The notes beneath the pieces were generated by a model. The model made no database searches and was not told the origin of the DNA. It saw only the letters and a list, made by a program, of their open reading frames with translations. A DNA stretch of 64,000 nt from NCBI GenBank assembly GCA_002077065.1, contig NAJO01000025.1:372001-436000 (forward strand), read 5' to 3'. Positions 9,599 to 21,257 of the stretch are shown piece after piece. The translations under genes and the position numbers were made by a program. This stretch comes from Cryoendolithus antarcticus (lineage: Eukaryota > Ascomycota > Dothideomycetes > Cladosporiales > Cladosporiaceae). Within the stretch, counting starts at the first letter, position 1, and every line of letters begins with the position of its first letter.

Positions 9599-12436
9599 TC
9601 ACCCTCCCACGCTCGTCCCGTTTGCAGCCACAACCCGATACCCCTCGCAATCCGCACTAATCCCATTCCCCAGCTTGACATTGTTCGCCGAAATAGTCTG
9701 CCCATCACTCCCCGTCCCACTCGTAAAGAAACTCTGGAACTCCTGCTGCGCCGTCGTAGCATCCGCAAGTTGCGACGAAGACTGCAGAATATACAATATC
9801 GCCGTCCTCGCAAAGTTCAGCGTCGTCGCATTCGTGGTCGTGTACGTCGTCCCATCGCCAGACGCCGGTGGCGGCGGTGGCGGAAGCGCCGAAGCGGACG
9901 CAGAAGGAGCGGCGGAAGTACCAGGGTCGACGGCGAAGACTATCCCATTGCTGGTGACGGTGGTGGGCTCGCCGGTCGTGGCTTTGGGGGCGCGTTTGCG
10001 GAGGATGGAGGACACGGAGGTTGGCGGGATGGAGCGCTTTTGCGGCGCGCCATTGAGGATTAACAGGGCGTTCTGGCTTGAGCAGCTCAAGTCGAGGCTT
10101 GAGAATAAGCCGAGCAGCGCTTGGCTGTCGAGTGGTATACTGTAGCTACTCTGCGCTGCATTCAGGATCCGCGGTACGGCGTCACCGACTGTGGCGGCTG
10201 CCATGCTGCCCACGGATATCGTGGTGCAGCCTGCGTCGGACTGAGTCGAGCAATTACTTCCCGTGTAGCCATTCACGCAGAGACAGCGGCAGGAACCGTT
10301 CGTTGAGACGGCTTGGCCGCTGTTTTGGCAGGTCAGCTTCGTCGAGCAGCTAGCGGCAGAGGAGGTGGCGGCGTGGTGTTTGGGGTACCAGACGAGCATT
10401 ACGGGCACCACTACGGCGGCGGCGACGAGGAGAAAGAGGACCAGCAGGAGCAGGAGGAAGAGCCAGAGAGGGAGCCCGCAGCGTCGCCGTCGGCGTGTGC
10501 GGTCATCAGCTGCTTGCGCGCCGACGTCGCTGTCGCTTGGCAGGGTGGAGTGTCGAAGGTGGCTCGACCAGACTGAGCGGCTCTGCCGCATTTCCTGTCT
10601 TGAGGCGGGAGGTGTGTGCAAGCCTGGGGGAGGGAAGGAGCTCAGGATATCGCTTAGACTGCCGCCACTCTTGCGGTAGTCGCGGACCTTCTCATTCAGC
10701 TCTGGGTTGCTACTGTTGCCGTCCAGCCAGCCAGTCATGCCAAGTCTACTGGCAGTCTTGCCGCGATCGAGGTTCGAAGCGAGCTTTGTCGCACGCTTGA
10801 TAAGGTCTGGCAGACTGGTGAGCGAGCCACGGATCTCTGCTTCGCGGACGGAGTCGACGTTCAGGCGTGGTGGACGAGGCTTGCCGGCTCGGGCTTCTGA
10901 TAGACCGGAGGTGGGGACTTTGAGCGAGCTGTTGGGCGATGCTGGGACTGCACCCCCCTTCTCGAGGCTGCCGATCAGCTCTTTGCGTCGGACTTCTCGC
11001 TCGTACGGGTCTTGCGGAGCTAGAGGAGAGCGTTCCCGGCTGCGACCTTGCTTGGGTGCAGGTAATGATGCGCCTAGCAGCTCCTTCGAGTTCACCTTGC
11101 GCACTGGCTGCTGGATACTTCGCTCCGACTCAGATGACTCGGAGGAGTCGGGAAACCCAGCCAACTTGTCAGTGCTCGGATTGCGCGAAGGAGCTGTAGG
11201 CGACTCATTTGTCACCTCGTAGACACCTTCGGCACCCGCCGTAGCAGCAGCGGTCGCAGCCCGCGCTCGCTCGGTGTCCAAGTCCCGCGGTCTGAGCGGA
11301 ACATCCGCCGAAGCCTTGGCAGGTGTCTTGGTCTTCTGCTGACTCGGCAGACCAGATATGCTGTCCGTCGATGCGGTGGCATTCTTCTTCCTCAGACCAT
11401 CGCCGCTCTTCACTGTTGTAAGTGTGGGCTTGCTTCGCTTGCCGATGCTAGCTTGTCGCACAAGCGTCGGGCCATCGACTGGAGAGCCCTCCCGTACGGG
11501 TGGTGGTGGCATTGCCGGAGGATGCAGGTCTTCCGGGAATTTGTTATCTCGAGGTGTCAGACGTAGCGGTGCGACGGCTTCGATCGGCGAGTCTTCAGGC
11601 GGGTACTCGGAACCTGGCGTTGTCGGCGGGAGACTAGGCACCTCGCTATCTCGGTCTCGCAGGTAGTAGTCTGGGATGCCAATCGGAATCGCATTACTAC
11701 TTGCAAAAGACCCTTGGCTCGCTCCTCGATTGCTGCCTCGACTCCGCGTACTGTCGGTCTCCTCTATGATGGGGTGCACGGACGAGACCTGAGAGTAGTA
11801 CGTTGGCGGACCTCTCCGCGCAGATGGAGGCGGACCAAGAGGAGGCCGTCGCTGCTGCTGATGGAACACTGCCTGCTGCGCGATTGGAAAGCCCTGGAGT
11901 GGTGGGCCAGGCAAAGGCGGCGGTGCGCCTGGTATGCTATATCCATCGCCCGTCCACTCGCCAGTGCCATGATGGAACTCTGGCGGAGGCTGCTGATGGT
12001 ACTGACGATTCGCCGACGCGACTCGAGGCGGCTGAGGCAGATCAAACTGCTGATTCGCGTACTCTGGTCGTTGCGGTCGTGGTGGAGGGCCTCTGCGTGG
12101 TCCAGCCTGCTGCTGCGCGCCACCACGCTGTCGAGGCATGTCGCGAGCAGCCAGTGGCCACTGATCTACCTCGGATCCGCCATACTCACTGCCATCGTAC
12201 AAGTTGCTGTGCGAAGCTTGTGGCGGCTGTGTTGCAGCATATGGCTGCTGGTGTGGCGGTCTCATGCGAGGATCGCGCGGTTGATTATGCGGTGGAGCGT
12301 TGCGACCTTGTGGAGGTGCACCTGGGTGCGGCATATGTCGTGCCTGCCGCGAGTGGTCCTGCTCGTAGTAGTCGGGGATGCCATTGCTGTCGTGATGCTG
12401 CCCGCGGGGAACGGTGTTTTGGGGTAAGTAACTCAT
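9599..12436 (-). CDS. large proline-rich single-pass membrane protein with an EGF-like Cys motif
   Basis: A single-exon, 945-residue protein. Residues 1 to ~650 are hydrophilic and rich in Pro, Gln, Arg, Ser and Tyr (many P-P-x-x and Y-Y motifs), with no signal peptide. A basic stop-transfer-like segment (R-R-R-R-R) precedes one strongly hydrophobic helix (~660-690, Leu/Val-rich). A Cys-rich EGF-like stretch follows: C-x4-C-x10-C-x-C-x3-C-x8-C. The remaining ~230 residues are Ser/Thr/Ala-rich with several N-x-S/T sites. This suggests a type II topology, with the long N-terminus in the cytosol and the EGF-like part outside or in the lumen. Similar architectures occur in uncharacterised fungal glycoproteins. 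No function is known to me. The TM and Cys pattern are seen; topology is inferred. Confidence 0.85.
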   Translation of the reverse strand: MSYLPQNTVPRGQHHDSNGIPDYYEQDHSRQARHMPHPGAPPQGRNAPPHNQPRDPRMRPPHQQPYAATQPPQASHSNLYDGSEYGGSEVDQWPLAARDMPRQRGGAQQQAGPRRGPPPRPQRPEYANQQFDLPQPPRVASANRQYHQQPPPEFHHGTGEWTGDGYSIPGAPPPLPGPPLQGFPIAQQAVFHQQQRRPPLGPPPSARRGPPTYYSQVSSVHPIIEETDSTRSRGSNRGASQGSFASSNAIPIGIPDYYLRDRDSEVPSLPPTTPGSEYPPEDSPIEAVAPLRLTPRDNKFPEDLHPPAMPPPPVREGSPVDGPTLVRQASIGKRSKPTLTTVKSGDGLRKKNATASTDSISGLPSQQKTKTPAKASADVPLRPRDLDTERARAATAAATAGAEGVYEVTNESPTAPSRNPSTDKLAGFPDSSESSESERSIQQPVRKVNSKELLGASLPAPKQGRSRERSPLAPQDPYEREVRRKELIGSLEKGGAVPASPNSSLKVPTSGLSEARAGKPRPPRLNVDSVREAEIRGSLTSLPDLIKRATKLASNLDRGKTASRLGMTGWLDGNSSNPELNEKVRDYRKSGGSLSDILSSFPPPGLHTPPASRQEMRQSRSVWSSHLRHSTLPSDSDVGAQAADDRTRRRRRCGLPLWLFLLLLLVLFLLVAAAVVVPVMLVWYPKHHAATSSAASCSTKLTCQNSGQAVSTNGSCRCLCVNGYTGSNCSTQSDAGCTTISVGSMAAATVGDAVPRILNAAQSSYSIPLDSQALLGLFSSLDLSCSSQNALLILNGAPQKRSIPPTSVSSILRKRAPKATTGEPTTVTSNGIVFAVDPGTSAAPSASASALPPPPPPASGDGTTYTTTNATTLNFARTAILYILQSSSQLADATTAQQEFQSFFTSGTGSDGQTISANNVKLGNGISADCEGYRVVAANGTSVGG

Positions 12437-13991
12437 CGAGCATGCCGGTCGCCGGGAGATAGTAGGACAGTGTGATCTATGTCGTCAGTGTGCGATGTAC
12501 GATGCTAGATAAGCGAGTGTGTTGGTGGGTGAATAGAGTAGAGTCGTACGCTCTCAATGCGTAAAGCTTCCTATTGTCGAAGTCCAGAGTTTTGTCGCTG
12601 CCCGCGCGATTGTTCTGCGTCCAGCGCTGATCTCGTTCGTTGATTGATCCCGATGATGGAAGCACGGGATGCAGGTGTCCGGCTGCACGCAACCTGTGCT
12701 GCCAACCGGCGTGCTGTTCGTCGGGAAGCGAGCGTAATGTTTGTAGGGCGTTCGAAGAATAGTATATGTTCAGTATTGCAGTCCGCGGGATGCTCCCTCG
12801 CCCAATCGAAGTCGTTTGGCAGGGTGTTTCGCTGTCGAAACGCTTGCTGACGTCTGCCGACAGTCTCCGTCCTGCAGTCCTTATCCCAGCGCTGCCACTC
12901 CGTCGTGCTTCCAGCTCTTGCTGCGACACCTTTTTCGTACAATGTAGCCCAACCGCACACACTTGGGTCAGGATGACTCTGATCCAGCGGAATTCACTCG
13001 CAGCTTCAATTGAGGCCGGGTCTCACCCAACAACCCTCCGTTCGCTCTGCGGCCACTCTCAAGCGCTCGCCGTCCTTCCCGAGTCCAGTAATCTCGGCCT
13101 GTTTCCAATGGCCTGCCAAACGAGCGTCCACCGATTCCTCCGCTGCAATACCGTCCAGCGTGATATAATCAAGATACAAGTCAAAGGACGCTGACAGCAA
13201 AAGAGCCGCAGCAATCCTAACCTCATCGACCTTCCTGCAGGTGTCGCATCAGCAGCCGGCCCCGGCATCCTTACGAAAGCATAACGAGTCAACCGAAACT
13301 CCACGCGATGAGAGCTCCACCCAAGCCACCCCATTGCCCCGTGCCGCAAAACCTGAAACGTGGGCTCGCGAGGGCAAAATGCAAGGGTTTACACCGTACT
13401 CACTTTACCATGCGCACCAGATATTGATAGACAGGATTTCGCCATGATGGTCTTCCTTTATCTATACTCGCAGGTGCTCTATCTCGATGATATATGGCTG
13501 GCACTATACAACATTTCATCATGACCCGAAATAGTCCCATCCATTCGCACGCCCAGCACCGTCGATCTTGAAACGCCACAAACATGCTGGGAGATTTGGC
13601 CGCCGCAGTGACCGCTTCATGCTAGATGAAGGAAATGATCTGCCTCACCTCATCAATCTTATCGCGAAAGCCGTCAGTGGCCGTGCTGTATGGTAATAAA
13701 CACCAGATGTGCCGAACATCCCGACCTGCATCATCACGAACGCCACGTTGGAAAATATTCGGCCTCTCAAGATCTGAGGGGTCCCCTGTTACTGCGCTGC
13801 CGTGTTTAAAGATTGTTTTCCTAGCCATCACCACCCGATGCAGACTGCAAAGTAAATGTACACTACCAGATACTCTGCGCTACACGGCTCCGAACGGTAT
13901 GCTGAGGAAGACTTCGGAACATATCTGTCAGCACTGGACTCCCTGTCGCATCCAGCGACGCGTTCGTGAATCGCCCGCCCTATGCCACGGT
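12437..13991. other. intergenic, possibly a small unrecognised minus-strand gene
   Basis: About 1.55 kb between two minus-strand genes. Two minus-strand frames have fairly protein-like composition: 13200-13006 (contains D-L-Y-L-D-Y-I-T-L-D-G-I and many charged residues, no ATG start) and 12960-12571. They could be exons of one gene, since a GTGAGA donor lies at about 13034. No family is recognised and no confident exon chain can be drawn. Otherwise this holds the promoter of the EGF-like gene. Confidence 0.25.
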
Positions 13992-16222
13992 TCAAGCACT
14001 AACAACCTCCCCCATAAAGTCCCCAAAATCCCCCCTCAAACACCCCTCCAGCTCCGCCTCCACAGATTTCCCATACTTCCCCTCGTAATCCCGCTTCACC
14101 CGCGCCATATGTGCGCGATCCCAGTGGAGTCTGATGACTCGCGAGATCAGCAATTCGTAGCGGATATCGTCGGGTTTGTCTTTGTCGGAGGAAGACTTGG
14201 AGGAGGCGGACTTGGTGGAGGATATATCGCGGATGGCGTGATGTAACAACAGGGCGTCGCGGGCAGGGCGATTGATGGCGCCGTTGAGGATGTGGGCTAG
14301 TACTTCACCCTGTAGAAGCACGTCAGTACACCACCCCTAGACGGTGAAAGTTATAAGCAAGGACTTACAACAAGATTCCCACTCCTCCCCAATGCAACCC
14401 TCGCGAAATTCTCCCCCGTCCTCGCCTGATACCCCCTCATAACCTCCCTCAAATGCGCATCGCTCCTTCTCAGCACAACCTCAAGCATAGCCGTCTCCCC
14501 GCCCTTCTCAGCATTCACACTCCTCACCAGCCCCTCCACATCCCTCTCCACGTACTCTCGTGGATAAACGTCCTGCTCCTCCTGCCGCCTCCCCTCCAGC
14601 GCCATCATGACAGCGGTTTTGAATTTATCGGCTCTGAGCTCCTTTTCCATGCACTTGGTGAGAGAGTCGGCGTAGCGTTTGTCGCGGAAGGAATCCTTGA
14701 TCTCGCGGATCTCGGCGTTGGAGCGCGCGAGGAGAGATTCGATTAGCAATTCGCGGCGGGAGGCGTGGCCTTGGTAGAAGAAATTCGCCCAGTAGCCTTC
14801 ACTTTCCCATCTCCCTAATGCACACACATACACGGCTTTGCCGAAGTTCCCTGAAGGCAATTTGAGCTTGAGATGAGCGGGTAACTTAATCCCGCGCCCT
14901 TGGATCTTGACTTGCTTCTTGTATTCTTTCCGCAGCTCGAGGATCTGATCGTGGGTTAGAGGCGGGAGAACGTCTATGAAGGCCTCGGCGTCGATTTCGG
15001 AGTGGTGGTCTAGTGCTTTTGCGATGGCCTTCGCGTCGTTTTCGGCGTCGTAGATCACTGCTCTTTTCTTCGCAGCGCGTGCGGCAGACTCTTGCGAGAG
15101 CTTGTCGTTGTGTTTGCCACCTGCTGACTTTAGACCTGGGGAGAGTGGCTCAAGGTCAGATAAGTCATCATCGTCTGTGCGGAAGGCGCCGGGCATGGGG
15201 GAGAGGGACTGATAGGTCCCGTGGTAGGCTTCCAGGAGGGGACTGGGCGGGGGCATGTTGCCGCTGCCGTTGCCGTGGAGGGAGTGCATGTCGGGTCGAT
15301 TGCCGCTAACGCTTAGACGATTCATGCGGTTGTTCAGGCCGGCGTCGTGATTACTGACCGACAGGCGATGAGAGCTAGAGATGGAGCCTCGGGGGTCGTG
15401 GCCATTGGGCACGACCTCGACCACGCGGGCATCCTTGCTTGAGGAGTGAGGCTTGCCATCGCTGTAGGATCTGGGCAATTGTTGCCGTGGGTCATGGGTG
15501 TTCGCCGTGTAGCTGGGATAAGAAGCTTGCGTCTTCGCGGTGTAAGAATCGACTCGTGCTCCTTGCGGCGTTGCCGTGTAAGTTATCTTGTCCGGCGGCG
15601 CAGCATATTCATACTGCTTTGGCTGCTGGTAGCCCGAAGCCGAGTATGGCTGCTTATGCTCGTCCCCAGGATGCGCATACTGATATCTGGTGCTGGAAAC
15701 CGGACTAGCATCGCGATCCGGGTACGGAACGTGTCCAGGCTGCTTGGAACTGTAGGACTGATGTCGTGAAGTCTGTGGACTTCCGCCATAAGCCAGATCA
15801 TCGTCCGAGTCTCTGTCGTAAGCCGACTTGCCACCCCAGTGATTCTCGGTTGGCTGCGGGATATAGCCTGGTCTTTGCTCAGGCGGGAAGTCCGAGTAGT
15901 CGCCCATGGTAAAGCCTCCATCCTCATCCGGAGGGTAAGGCAGAGCTCCTGGTGCAGCCTGAGGGAAGTAACCTGAACCTGGGGGTGCGAAGTTCTCGGG
16001 AGATCGAGTCTCGTACGTCGGCGAGACTATCCTGTCCTCATGCCGGCTTGGTACGATAGAGCTTGGAGGCGAATAATTCGACTTGCTGCTCTTCGACTTT
16101 GACTTCGACGCCGGTGGGGATGGAGCCTTCGACGTGCGAACATTGCTTCGCGATCGGTCACGATCTCTGGTTCCAGACTTGGACCTTCCGCGCGACGAAC
16201 GATCGTCGACTCTAAGCGACAT
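13992..16222 (-). CDS. annexin-C4-like fungal annexin with degenerate calcium sites
   Basis: Two exons, 16222-14369 and 14309-13992 (59-nt intron, in frame), about 720 aa. The N-terminal ~400 residues are disordered, Ser/Arg/Tyr/Pro-rich, beginning with an RS-type basic stretch. The C-terminal half has annexin-like repeats: DAEAFIDVLPPLTHDQILELRKEYKKQV (first repeat pattern), ELLIESLLARSNAEIREIKDSF (second), and LLISRVIRLHWDRAHMARVKRDYEGKYGKS in the last. Annexins bind acidic phospholipids through GxGT-type calcium loops. No GxGT loop is visible here, as in the atypical fungal C4 group, so calcium-dependent binding is doubtful. The ATG at 16222 (M-S-L-R-V-D-D-R-S) is preferred; an in-frame ATG at 16279 would add 19 residues. 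Confidence 0.85.
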
Positions 16223-17004
16223 GTTGCCGGTAAGCTGTTCGCCGTTCAGGTGATCCGGACGAGTCCGAACGGAGAGCACGCGACAATCAGCTTACAGTAA
16301 CGGCTCTACGATGCTGCCGAACCTTCAGACTCAGGAAGCTGTAGGCTCTATTGAGACGGCGAATTTGAATACTCTTGTCCACACGAGACGAGGCTAGAAT
16401 GCGACGCGTTGTGCAAACACCTACATGTATTTGGTGAACCGGTCAGTGCACGCAATGGCTTTTCAGCCGCAAATGCAAGTGGTGGGGGCTGCACTGGGGC
16501 GTATGTACATGGATCGAGGGGGACACAAGGCTCCGGCATCGAGGCTCCGTTCTATGCAGACATGTAAGTAGCTTGAAGATAGAGATAGCTCATGTATAAG
16601 GGCGTGATGCACGTGGTCATTGGTCAAGTCGTCAACCAATGAGTGGAGTACATGGCAAGGATGAGCTTATTCAATAGCAAATATGCAGCAGTAGATCATG
16701 TGTGGTTATTGCATTTTCATTCAAGCCACACCTCATGAAACGGTGCATGGGCTAGAATCCTCAATGGCATGCCGGTATCCTCGCCCCGGTGCAGGACTAG
16801 CCAGACATGCGCATCTCTCCTGCTCCTGATGCATGTTTGTACACTCCTCAACGCCGGCTGAAAGTCTTCCGTCGCAAGATCAACTCTGCCGTTGCGTCTC
16901 CGTGGCACAGACTGCTGCCATCTGAGCAGTAGCCTGCCCACCTGCGCTCATTCACTTCCCAATGCGCACATCCTCCGCTTTCTCTCATCTCGCGAGCGAC
17001 AACT
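16223..17004. other. intergenic, no gene seen
   Basis: About 0.78 kb holding the annexin-like gene promoter and the 3' flank of the eS27 gene. Frames here are short and without domain character. No RNA gene was identified. Confidence 0.5.
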
Positions 17005-17468
17005 CTACTTCCTCCGGAACGAGCAGCCCTCGGTCAACCGTGCCTTACCACCAGTTGGCTGGCAGAGGACCTGTGAGCAGCCGGCGCATACGACAACGGT
17101 CTGGGCGTGCGAGAAGACGGTGGTGATGGTGAAGCAGCCGGGGCACTTGACGTCCATGAAGAAGGATCGGGGACCGGGCACGAGTTGCTGTGCTGCATGT
17201 TAGACTCGCTGTAGTCGCAATGGCCCGTCTGATATCATCGTACCTTCAACTTGTGCTTGCGGGCCTCGGCCTGAGGGGTTGGGTTCAGGAGATCGACGGC
17301 GAGAACCTGTGAGGAACGTGGTCAGTATCTAGTTGTGTGTCAATTTCAACTTCGCGGCGGCGAGTGGCATGGCGCAATGCAGCGTCCTCCCATAATCTTC
17401 CCACCGCTCTTCACTGCAAGCGTTCCATGCCACCACACACCACCCCCCTAGACCGTCCAACGTACCAT
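17005..17468 (-). CDS. RPS27: 40S ribosomal protein eS27
   Basis: Three exons: 17468-17466 (only the ATG), 17306-17244 and 17187-17005. They encode 82 residues, the length of yeast Rps27. The protein starts [10 protein letters not shown] and contains the zinc ribbon of the family: CPGC (~37-40) and CAGC (~56-59). Conserved stretches [19 protein letters not shown] and the C-terminal [15 protein letters not shown] are present. It is a structural component of the small ribosomal subunit. Because the first exon is only the start codon followed by a 159-nt intron, the gene is easily missed by ORF scanning. The intron right after the ATG also occurs in other fungal RPS27 genes. It is divergent from gamma-COP. 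Confidence 0.97.
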
Positions 17469-17804
17469 ATTTGCGGTTGTGTGATGTGTCTGTCGTTCGA
17501 ATGAGGTCTCGTGTGTGCTTTGCGATGAGTTTGTAGGCGAGCAGAGGTTCGTTAATGACTGCAGCCGATGTCTTGTGATGCGGAGTCGATGTGGCGGTCG
17601 ATGATTCGAAATGTGCAAGCACATCGCCAAGACTTTGTCCCACTTCCCTCCTGATGCCTGAGGCTGCCACATTCACAACGTCGCCAGAAGTTCAGGGCCG
17701 CTGGCATGTGAGACGGGTAGGAGCCAATTGGCATACTGACAGCGTGCCAACACACACATTCTCTTTACATGTTGCCCCGATAGCACATCACTCGCGGCGC
17801 AATC
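17469..17804. promoter_or_regulatory. divergent promoter, RPS27 / gamma-COP
   Basis: A 336-bp spacer between the ATGs of two essential, highly expressed genes on opposite strands. No specific ribosomal-protein promoter element could be supported by eye. Confidence 0.4.
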
Positions 17805-20744
17805 ATGGCTTACAACAAAAGGGACGAGGACGAGAGCAGCGTCGTCAAGGTGGACAGGACGTCCGTCTTCCAAGAGGGTAAGCTGGGACAACAATATGCT
17901 CTCATGGTAGTGTAGCAGCTTACAACAAGCTCAGCGCGCGTGTTCAACACATCCCCCGTCTCTCCACGGAAATGTCGCATCCTCCTTACCAAGATCGCAT
18001 TGCTCCTCTTCACTGGCGAAAAGTTCCCCACCAACGAAGCCACATCCCTCTTCTTCGGCATCTCCAAGCTATTCCAGAACAAGGATGCCTCATTACGGCA
18101 GATGGTCTACTTGGTCATCAAGGAGCTGGCCAACACGGCTGAGGATGTCATCATGGTTACGAGCAGCATTATGAAGGACACGGCGGTGGGGAATGACATT
18201 GTGTACCGCGCCAATGCCATACGGGCATTGTGTCGCATAATAGATGTATGAGTGCTGCAAACCAGTGTGGAGAGCTTGCGGTAACATTCACTGACGCATT
18301 GTAGGCATCGACCGTGCAAGCAATCGAGCGCAACATCAAGACCGCCATCGTTGACAAGGTACCCTCGGTCTCGTCGGCTGCTTTGGTCTCCTCATACCAC
18401 CTTCTGCCGATTGCACGCGACATCGTCCGGAGATGGCAGAGCGAGACGCAAGAGGCAGCCTCGTCGAACAAGTCATCTGGTGGTTTCATGGGCTTCGGGG
18501 GAAACGCTCATGCCATGGCCGCTTCGAATACGAACTACACCACACAATACCACGCCATTGGTCTCCTGTACCAGATGCGGAGTCATGACAGGATGGCTCT
18601 GGTGAAGATGGTGCAGCAGTACAGCGCTGCCGGTGCCGTGAAGTCGCCGATGGCAAGGGTCATGCTCGTTCGACTCGCGGCTAAGCTGGCCGAGGACGAC
18701 CCAACTCTGCGGAAACCGATGATGAAGCTTCTGGATGACTGGCTACGCGACAAGAGCGAGATGGTCAACTTCGAGGCTGCGAAGGCAATCTGTGCTATGC
18801 CAGATCTTACAGACGCTGAAGTCGGCCAAGCGATACATGTACTGCAGCTGTTCCTGACCTCGCCTCGAGCAGTCACCAAGTTCTCTGCCATTCGGATCCT
18901 GCATCAATTCGCATCATTCAAGCCGGAGTCTGTGCGGCCATGCAATCCAGACATCGAAGCGCTCATTTCGAATACTAACAGATCGATTGCCACATTCGCC
19001 ATTACGACTCTGCTGAAGACCGGCAATGAGTCCAGTGTCGATCGACTCATGAAGCAGATCAGCACTTTCATGTCAGATATCACAGATGAGTTCAAGGTAA
19101 CGATCGTGGAAGCTATCCGGACTCTATGCCTCAAGTTTCCCTCGAAGCAAGCCGGCATGCTGGTCTTCCTGGCTGGCATACTGCGTGACGAGGGTGGCTT
19201 CGAGTTCAAGCGAAGTGTCGTCGAGAGCATCTTCGACCTCATCAAGTTCGTACCCGAGAGCCGAGAGGAGGCATTGGCACACCTGTGCGAATTCATTGAG
19301 GACTGTGAGTTTACGAAGCTTGCAGTGCGGATATTGCACTTGCTGGGCATGGAGGGACCGAAGACGAAGCAGCCTACGAAGTATATCCGATACATCTACA
19401 ATCGTGTGGTGTTAGAGAACGCGATTGTCCGGGCTGCTGCTGTAACTGCACTTGCCAAGTTTGGCGTCGGCCAGAAAGACCCAGAGGTGAAGCGCAGTGT
19501 CAACGTACTCTTGACAAGATGTCTGGATGATGTTGATGACGAGGTTCGAGATCGAGCGGCACTCAACTTGCGACTGATGAAGGAGGACGATGAGACTGCG
19601 TCGAGATTCGTGCGCAATGGTGAGTCTGGCTTCGCCTGTGCTCATTGCAGACACATCACTGACCTCAATCATAGACTCCATGTTCTCACTCCCCATCCTC
19701 GAAGACCAATTAGCCCACTACGTCAACGGCTCCAGCGCCGAAGCCTTCACAAACCCGTTCGACTTCGCATCCGTCCCCATTGTCACCCGCGAGCAGTCCC
19801 TAGCCGAAGACCGCACCAAGAAACTCACATCTGCAACCCCAACCCTCAAAGCACCCAGCATAACCAACGCGAAGAAAGCCGCCGACTCTTCCCTAACCTC
19901 CACAGCCCGCGCCACAAACGACAAATACGCCCAACAACTCTCCGCCATCCCCGAGATCGCCTCCTACGGCGCCCTTCTCAAATCCTCATCCCCCGTCGAG
20001 CTCACAGAAAGCGAAACAGAGTACGTCGTGACAGCGCTCAAGCATCTCTACAAAGACCACCTAGTCCTGCAATTCAACATCTCAAACACCCTCGCCGACT
20101 ACGTCCTTGCTGACCTCTCGGTCATCACCTCCCCTCAACCTTCAGAAGAGACTGGCGAGCCGCCTGAGGGACTAGAAGAGGACTTCATCATCCCCATCGA
20201 CGCCCTGAAACCGGAAACCGAAGGCATTGTCTACGTGTCCTTCTCCCGCCCCACTGAAGAGCAATTCGCCACAGCGAGCTTTACGAATGTCCTCAAATTC
20301 ACGCTCAAAGAAGTCGATCCCTCGACCGGCGAGCCTGAGTCCGGCGGGCTAGAAGACGAATATCAGATTGAGGATCTTGAGTTGACTGGAGCGGATTACA
20401 TTCTGCCTGCTTTCGCCGGGGGTTTCGATGCGATTTGGTTGAGCCTTCCTAGTGATGACGAGAATGTAGCTGAAGAGACGCTCCAACTCAGCGGCGCGAA
20501 GTCTATCGCGGAAGCTGTGGAGAGTTTGGTGAAGGTGCTGAGCATGCAGCCGCTTGAGGGCAGTGAAGTCGCGTTGTCGAACTCGACACACACCCTGCGG
20601 CTTTACGGAAAGAGCGTGACTGGCGGCAAAGTCGCAGTCAGCATACGCATGGCATATTCGGCCAAGAGCGGCGTGACTGTCAAGGTTGAGGGACGCAGTG
20701 AGGAGGCTGGGCTGGCGGCTGTGGTCGTAGGAGGTGTGGCGTAG
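17805..20744 (+). CDS. SEC21: coatomer subunit gamma (gamma-COP)
   Basis: Four exons: 17805-17877, 17935-18245, 18305-19619 and 19675-20744, 922 aa. All introns are GT-AG and preserve frame. The short first exon (M-A-Y-N-K-R-D-E-D-E) continues into FQEARVFNTSPVSPRKCRIL, the conserved gamma-COP start. Residues ~25-545 form the adaptin-type HEAT-repeat trunk. A hinge rich in Lys/Thr/Ser follows, and residues ~640-922 are the appendage with the platform fold typical of gamma-COP. The protein is part of the heptameric COPI coat that carries Golgi-to-ER retrograde vesicles. Length and all regions match the family, and nothing looks broken. Confidence 0.97.
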
Positions 20745-21257
20745 TGTGCCTAGCAGGCCAACAGCAAGACTGACTGGACTGGGAAGGGGGACGAAGACGA
20801 CGAAGATGAGCTCAGGGAGCAGAGGGTCGACAGTGTGGCGGCTGAAGTCGCGGCGTTCCGGCGATTGAGCGCTGTGATGGGTGGGTATGGCGTGCAGGCA
20901 TCACCGAGGTGACGAGAGGTACAGCGGGACTTGTGTTGTTTGTCTTAGCGAAGTAGACTCTAGGGTGCAAAAAGCTCACCAGAATACTCAAAGTAGGGAA
21001 GTCGAGTGTCAAGTCAATGAAGTGAGCTCCTGACGATCGATCCCAATGCAGCAAGACAGAAATCGCAGAAGCCATCACTGGAGGTCTGAAGGCCAGAGAC
21101 TGGCTTGCAGTCGGCCATGATACGGTATCTGGGCTTGTGCGCAGGAAGTACTCATGCTTTGGATCTGTGACCTAATTGTGTATTCCTCCTCGCGATCTGT
21201 GCGGGGGTTTGCTGCTGGTATATACAGTGCCCTCCCTTTCCCTATCCCAAGCCGACT
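20745..21257. other. intergenic between convergent genes, no gene seen
   Basis: About 0.5 kb between the 3' ends of gamma-COP and PalI. No coding frame or structured element was supported. Confidence 0.5.

Noticed and set aside
9148..9660. 170-codon plus-strand frame
   Set aside because: Overlaps the 3' end of the minus-strand EGF-like gene. Composition is irregular, with no domain.
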